Made by a program: the position numbers and the translations under genes. 7,660 nt of DNA. It comes from DHVE2 group archaeon (GTDB lineage Archaea; Thermoplasmatota; Thermoplasmata; Thermoplasmatales; Aciduliprofundaceae). Every line of letters starts with the position of its first letter. The first letter of the stretch is position 1. The stretch is from positions 1 to 7,660 of the forward strand of contig WALG01000029.1 in the NCBI GenBank assembly GCA_015522955.1, in the 5' to 3' direction. Shown here piece by piece: positions 5,262-7,660 of this stretch. A model generated the notes under the pieces. The model ran no database searches. It saw only the letters and a list, made by a program, of their open reading frames with translations, and was not told the DNA's origin.

Positions 5262-6467
5262 TCACTCACCTTTAATTTCTTCTTCAATTCTAATAAGTTC
5301 GTTCAACTTAGCAATTCTCTCTCCACCTATAGTACCGGTCTTTATAAAATCGATTTCAAATGCCACACCTATGTGAGCAATACTATCATCGCAGGTCTCA
5401 CCGCTTCTGTGGGATATGACCGTGGCATATCCATTCTCCTTTGCCAGTTTTATGGCCTTCACAGTATCTGTGAGAGTGCCAATCTGATTGGGCTTTATAA
5501 GTACTGCATTGGCAGCACCCTTGCTTATGCCCATCTTTAGTCTCTCCACATTTGTGACAAATATATCATCACCCACCACGTAGGCAAGGTGACCTATTCT
5601 GCGAGTTAACTCTGCAAAGCCATCAAAATCTTCCTCCTGCAATGGGTCTTCTACAATATATATTCCATAATCACGAACTAGTGACTCAACAAAATCTATC
5701 TGCTCCTCTGGTGTTTTTACTCCATCACGATACACATACTTGCCGTCCTTGTAGAACGATGAGGCAGCAAAATCCAGAGCAGGTTTGATTTCGAATCCAT
5801 ACTCCTCACTTATTTTATTTACGGCTTCTACGAGCATCTCTATGGCATCAGTATCGCTGGTTGGTGCAATCCATGCCTTCTCATCTCCAAGTCCTATGGA
5901 AACATTCGAAAATTTTTCTCTCAGCATCTTGCCCAAAAGTTTGTGTACCTCAGCATTGGCAAATACATTATCTCTTGCAGAGTCGCTCAGAGACACTGTG
6001 AGCATCTCCTGAATAGTGGTACCGCCAACCGCATGTTTCCCACCGCCAAGCACATTGCCTACAGGTTTGGGTATATTCCCAGCATACACTCCCCCCAGAT
6101 ACTGATAAAATGGAAGTCCCAGAGAACTGGCAGCAGCCTTTGCAACTGCAAGAGATACCGCCACCGCAATGTTGCCCCCCATCATGGAGAAATTTTCGGT
6201 TCCGTCAATCTCGTGCAGTATCTTATCCACCTCTTCCTGTTCCGTGGCATCCATGCCCATCAGGTTATCCATCCTCTCATGGAAATATTTGATACCTGCA
6301 TCAATACCTCCTGCAGGATATGCCAGCACCTCATGCTTTCCCGTGGACTTACCAGCAGGGGCAGCAGCTCTCCCATAACCACTAAGCGTATAAACTTCAA
6401 CCTCAACCGTAGGATTACCCCGTGAATCCAGTATTTTTCTTGTAACGATATCCTCTATCAGAGTCAT
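5262..6467 (-). CDS. eno: Enolase (2-phosphoglycerate dehydratase)
   Basis: 401 residues from the ATG at 6467. Enolase interconverts 2-phosphoglycerate and phosphoenolpyruvate in cytosolic glycolysis/gluconeogenesis and needs Mg2+. The start is set by AGAGGTG 6 nt upstream and by the family opening IEDIVTRKILDSRGNPTVE. The open frame reaches 25 codons further, to 6542, but that stretch covers the promoter and is not enolase-like. Conserved catalytic elements: NV-GGGKHA (H145), GDE (195-196), metal ligands D232 (ALDFAAS), E273 (VEDP) and D300 (GDDIF), K325 (IKPNQIGT), SHRSGET (H353) and IKTG (K376). Two active-site loops are altered: PAGKSTG at 37-43 where PSGASTG is common, and DEKAW where DEGG or DEGAW is common. 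First gene of eno-rps2-MEMO; its stop overlaps a GTG just upstream of rps2. Confidence 0.96.
   Translation of the reverse strand: MTLIEDIVTRKILDSRGNPTVEVEVYTLSGYGRAAAPAGKSTGKHEVLAYPAGGIDAGIKYFHERMDNLMGMDATEQEEVDKILHEIDGTENFSMMGGNIAVAVSLAVAKAAASSLGLPFYQYLGGVYAGNIPKPVGNVLGGGKHAVGGTTIQEMLTVSLSDSARDNVFANAEVHKLLGKMLREKFSNVSIGLGDEKAWIAPTSDTDAIEMLVEAVNKISEEYGFEIKPALDFAASSFYKDGKYVYRDGVKTPEEQIDFVESLVRDYGIYIVEDPLQEEDFDGFAELTRRIGHLAYVVGDDIFVTNVERLKMGISKGAANAVLIKPNQIGTLTDTVKAIKLAKENGYATVISHRSGETCDDSIAHIGVAFEIDFIKTGTIGGERIAKLNELIRIEEEIKGE
5266..5270 (-). promoter_or_regulatory. Shine-Dalgarno that favours the inner ATG of rps2
   Basis: GGTGA on the - strand, formed by the last codons of eno. It abuts the GTG at 5265 but is exactly 6 nt from the ATG at 5259. 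This is the same arrangement as at the moaC/moaB junction and supports the shorter uS2. Confidence 0.55.
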
Positions 6468-6473
6468 GGGAAG

Positions 6474-6480
6474 CACCTCT
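6474..6480 (-). promoter_or_regulatory. Shine-Dalgarno of eno, decides the start
   Basis: AGAGGTG on the - strand, 6 nt before the ATG at 6467. It rules against the upstream in-frame ATG at 6542, which has no comparable site and lies upstream of the likely promoter. Confidence 0.65.
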
Positions 6481-6503
6481 TTTAAAAGGGCTATGTGTAA
6501 CAG

Positions 6504-6514
6504 ATATTTAAATG
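6504..6514 (-). promoter_or_regulatory. eno-rps2-MEMO operon TATA box
   Basis: On the - strand CATTTAAATAT. A start about 25 bp downstream (near 6484) gives a leader of roughly 17 nt that contains the SD. A second AT-rich patch at 6481-6488 is too close to the ATG to be the box. It lies about 35 bp from the divergent box of the 6578 gene, so the two promoters share one control region. Confidence 0.5.
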
Positions 6515-6527
6515 TTGTATCTTGCAT

Positions 6528-6565
6528 CTCTGGAAAATTCAAGAAAATATTTAAACCTCTGGAAA
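6528..6565. repeat. Direct repeat CTCTGGAAA flanking a TATA box
   Basis: Two identical 9-bp copies, 6528-6536 and 6557-6565, are 29 bp apart start to start. The second lies between the TATA box and the start of the 6578 gene, where a bound protein would block transcription. The first lies between the two divergent promoters. This may be an operator pair; chance cannot be excluded. Confidence 0.35.
6541..6555 (+). promoter_or_regulatory. Promoter of the unknown gene at 6578, leaderless
   Basis: AAGAAAA followed by TATTTAAA (6548-6555). The box centre is about 25 bp before the ATG at 6578, so the transcript is probably leaderless; no SD is seen. The 9-bp repeat CTCTGGAAA sits on both sides of this element, at 6528-6536 and 6557-6565. 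Confidence 0.5.
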
Positions 6566-6577
6566 TAATGTAAATGC

Positions 6578-6988
6578 ATGGAACTAATGAGCACCAACGC
6601 GAAGGGAAAAAATGTGAGAGGAAAAAAACTTCTTCTATATGGCACCTGTGTAGAGGAGACGCCGCAATTCTTGGACAAATTCGAGGGATATACCAAACTC
6701 TATTTCTGCCCCGAGAAAGAGCACATTAATATGGCTTTTTACAAACTTATGAGTATGATGGCCGTGGCAAAGGAACTTGTCGTGCTTACCAAAGATGGTT
6801 CTCCTCACTGTGTGCAGATGCACTACATTGCAGAAGAGGTACTGAAATACTCCGCTGTCAAATTTCCGCTCAGACATTTTGTTATAATAAATGGAGAAAT
6901 AGTGGAGATAGATGGCCAGGATGTTAAACTCTCCAGATACCTATCAAAGATAAGGAAAATGAGATTATCGAAACTTGGGTCTCATTGA
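6578..6988 (+). CDS. Conserved-looking small protein of unknown function, Cys/His containing
   Basis: 136 residues. I do not recognise the family with confidence. It appears to be a small cytosolic alpha/beta domain: a basic N-terminal tail (to about 17), strand KLLLYGTC (17-24), a short strand LYFC (41-44), a Met-rich helix (about 49-65), strand ELVVLTK (66-72), the loop-helix DGSPHCVQMHYIAEE (73-87), then RHFVIINGEIVEID (99-112) as a likely beta hairpin, and a basic C-terminal helix. C24, C44, H77, C78 and H82 are candidates for a metal or redox site. No signal peptide or membrane segment. The ATG at 6578 is set by an in-frame TAA at 6566-6568 and by TATA spacing; the ATG at 6587 (Met4) is an alternative. 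Divergent from eno, and its last 24 bp overlap the thrS 3' end in antisense. Smooth composition and its own promoter argue it is real. Confidence 0.82.
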   Translation: MELMSTNAKGKNVRGKKLLLYGTCVEETPQFLDKFEGYTKLYFCPEKEHINMAFYKLMSMMAVAKELVVLTKDGSPHCVQMHYIAEEVLKYSAVKFPLRHFVIINGEIVEIDGQDVKLSRYLSKIRKMRLSKLGSH

Positions 6989-7660
6989 TAGCATCTCTGG
7001 CAGTGGCAACTTTCTGAAAGGCTTGCCTCTTATTTTCTCTAAAATCTCATTCTTAAGCGCATCTTTTTCCATCTCCTTAACACCGTTACCTCGGATTCTC
7101 ACAGTGATTTTGCCGCTCTTCATCTCCTTTTCACCTATGACCACGATGTATGGGATCCACTCCATTTCTGCTTCGCGAATCTTCTTGGATACGCTCATCT
7201 CCCTGTCATCCACGTCCACTCTTATTCCAGTAGATTTCAACTGACTCATGAAATCAATGGAACATCCCGTGAAGGAATCGCTCACCGGTATTACACGCAC
7301 CTGGACCGGTGAGAGCCATACGGGGAGCATGGGCTTTTTACCCTTCTTTGAATCAAGATAAGCCTTCTCAAGCATTGCGTAAATCACACGCTCCACTGCA
7401 CCGCTGGGGGAGCAATGAAGTATGTGTGGATACTTTTTCTCTCCTTCCTCGTCGTAATAGGTTATTTCATATCTTTGGGCATTTTCCACATCTATCTGCA
7501 CAGTGCTTAGAGCAGCGGCTTTGTTCATAGCATCCACAAAATTGAATTCAAATTTTAAAACAAAATAAAAGAACCTTTCATCCCACATCTGAATCAGTAC
7601 AGGGCGATTGACAATCTTAACAAGCGATTCTACAAACTCGCGGTTCTCCTCATAGAAATC
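6965..7660 (-). CDS. thrS: Threonyl-tRNA synthetase, C-terminal part (truncated by window edge)
   Basis: The last 231 residues of a class II synthetase that charges tRNA-Thr; the frame stays open to the window edge, and the start, editing domain and motif 1 lie outside. Visible parts: the end of the catalytic domain with KFEFNFVD and ALSTVQIDVEN, then ILHCSPSGAVERVIYA, which is class II motif 3. Its His (about residue 82 of the fragment) aligns in spacing with the third zinc ligand of bacterial ThrRS (E. coli H511). The anticodon-binding domain follows, from LPVWLSPVQVRVIPVSD (about 112-128) to VVIGEKEMKSGKITVRIRG. The C-terminus, with KPFRKLPLPEMLSMRPKF, is the usual archaeal ending. An internal Met at 7588 is not the start: 24 more in-frame codons, including an FYEENREFV stretch, precede it. 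It converges on the unknown gene with a 24-bp overlap. Confidence 0.95.
   Translation of the reverse strand, partial: DFYEENREFVESLVKIVNRPVLIQMWDERFFYFVLKFEFNFVDAMNKAAALSTVQIDVENAQRYEITYYDEEGEKKYPHILHCSPSGAVERVIYAMLEKAYLDSKKGKKPMLPVWLSPVQVRVIPVSDSFTGCSIDFMSQLKSTGIRVDVDDREMSVSKKIREAEMEWIPYIVVIGEKEMKSGKITVRIRGNGVKEMEKDALKNEILEKIRGKPFRKLPLPEMLSMRPKFR

Noticed and set aside
4885..5376. Open + strand frame of 163 codons
   Set aside because: Antisense to rps2 and the end of eno, both strongly recognisable; translation shows no family features.
5943..6425. Open + strand frame of 160 codons
   Set aside because: Antisense shadow of eno; translation has no coherent domain.
6468..6542. 25-codon N-terminal extension of enolase
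   Set aside because: It covers the promoter and SD region and does not match the enolase family; the ATG at 6467 has a well-placed SD and the conserved opening.
6508..6696. Open - strand frame of 62 codons
   Set aside because: Overlaps the divergent promoters and the 6578 gene in antisense; no SD or recognisable content.
6524..7000. GCATCTCTGG present on both sides of the unknown gene (6524-6533 and 6991-7000), as if attachment or target-site repeats
   Set aside because: Many 10-bp matches are expected by chance in 7.6 kb, the second copy is within thrS coding sequence, and there is no integrase or other mobile gene.
7026..7040. T-rich patch after the unknown gene as a terminator
   Set aside because: The longest T-run is four and it lies inside thrS coding sequence; too weak to call.
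1..7660. CRISPR array, tRNA, rRNA, riboswitch or insertion sequence
   Set aside because: No regularly spaced repeats, no cloverleaf or rRNA-like stretches, no transposase-like frame; all gaps are under about 110 bp and are accounted for by promoters.

Overview
The window looks like a compact piece of a euryarchaeal genome. Evidence: an archaeal-type small-subunit protein uS2 following enolase and preceding a MEMO family gene, an archaeal-type threonyl-tRNA synthetase, TATA/BRE promoters about 25 bp ahead of starts, several apparently leaderless genes, and frequent AGA/AGG/ATA codons. The mix would fit a Thermoplasmatota-like peptide-degrading (hyper)thermophile such as Aciduliprofundum, but that assignment is inference and was not tested by any search.

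Layout. On the + strand at the left are an exported or membrane-anchored serpin (104-1372) and a molybdenum-cofactor pair, moaC-moaB (1442-2379). Next, on the - strand, comes an M18 zinc aminopeptidase (2384-3799) that converges on moaB with 4 bp between stops. Upstream of it on the same strand is a tight operon read eno -> rps2 -> MEMO (6467 down to 3848), in which each junction is a 4-bp stop/start overlap, or an SD-matched start a few bases further on. Divergent from eno is a + strand gene of unknown function (6578-6988). Its 3' end overlaps by 24 bp the end of a converging, window-truncated threonyl-tRNA synthetase gene (7660 down to 6965).

The genes do not form one pathway. They are housekeeping blocks (translation: uS2 and ThrRS; glycolysis/gluconeogenesis: enolase; cofactor: MoaC/MoaB) next to two protein-turnover genes (cytosolic aminopeptidase, extracytoplasmic protease inhibitor). 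All gaps between genes are under about 110 bp and hold promoters. I see no mobile element, CRISPR array, tRNA or rRNA.

Most interesting items: the anchored serpin with an intact inhibitory hinge but a Gly/Leu-type reactive site; the unknown Cys/His-containing protein opposite eno, with a 9-bp direct repeat bracketing its TATA box; a repeated GGTGA-N6-ATG arrangement that moves two gene starts; and lysine substitutions in two normally invariant active-site loops of enolase. I found no convincing evidence of a wholly new multigene system.
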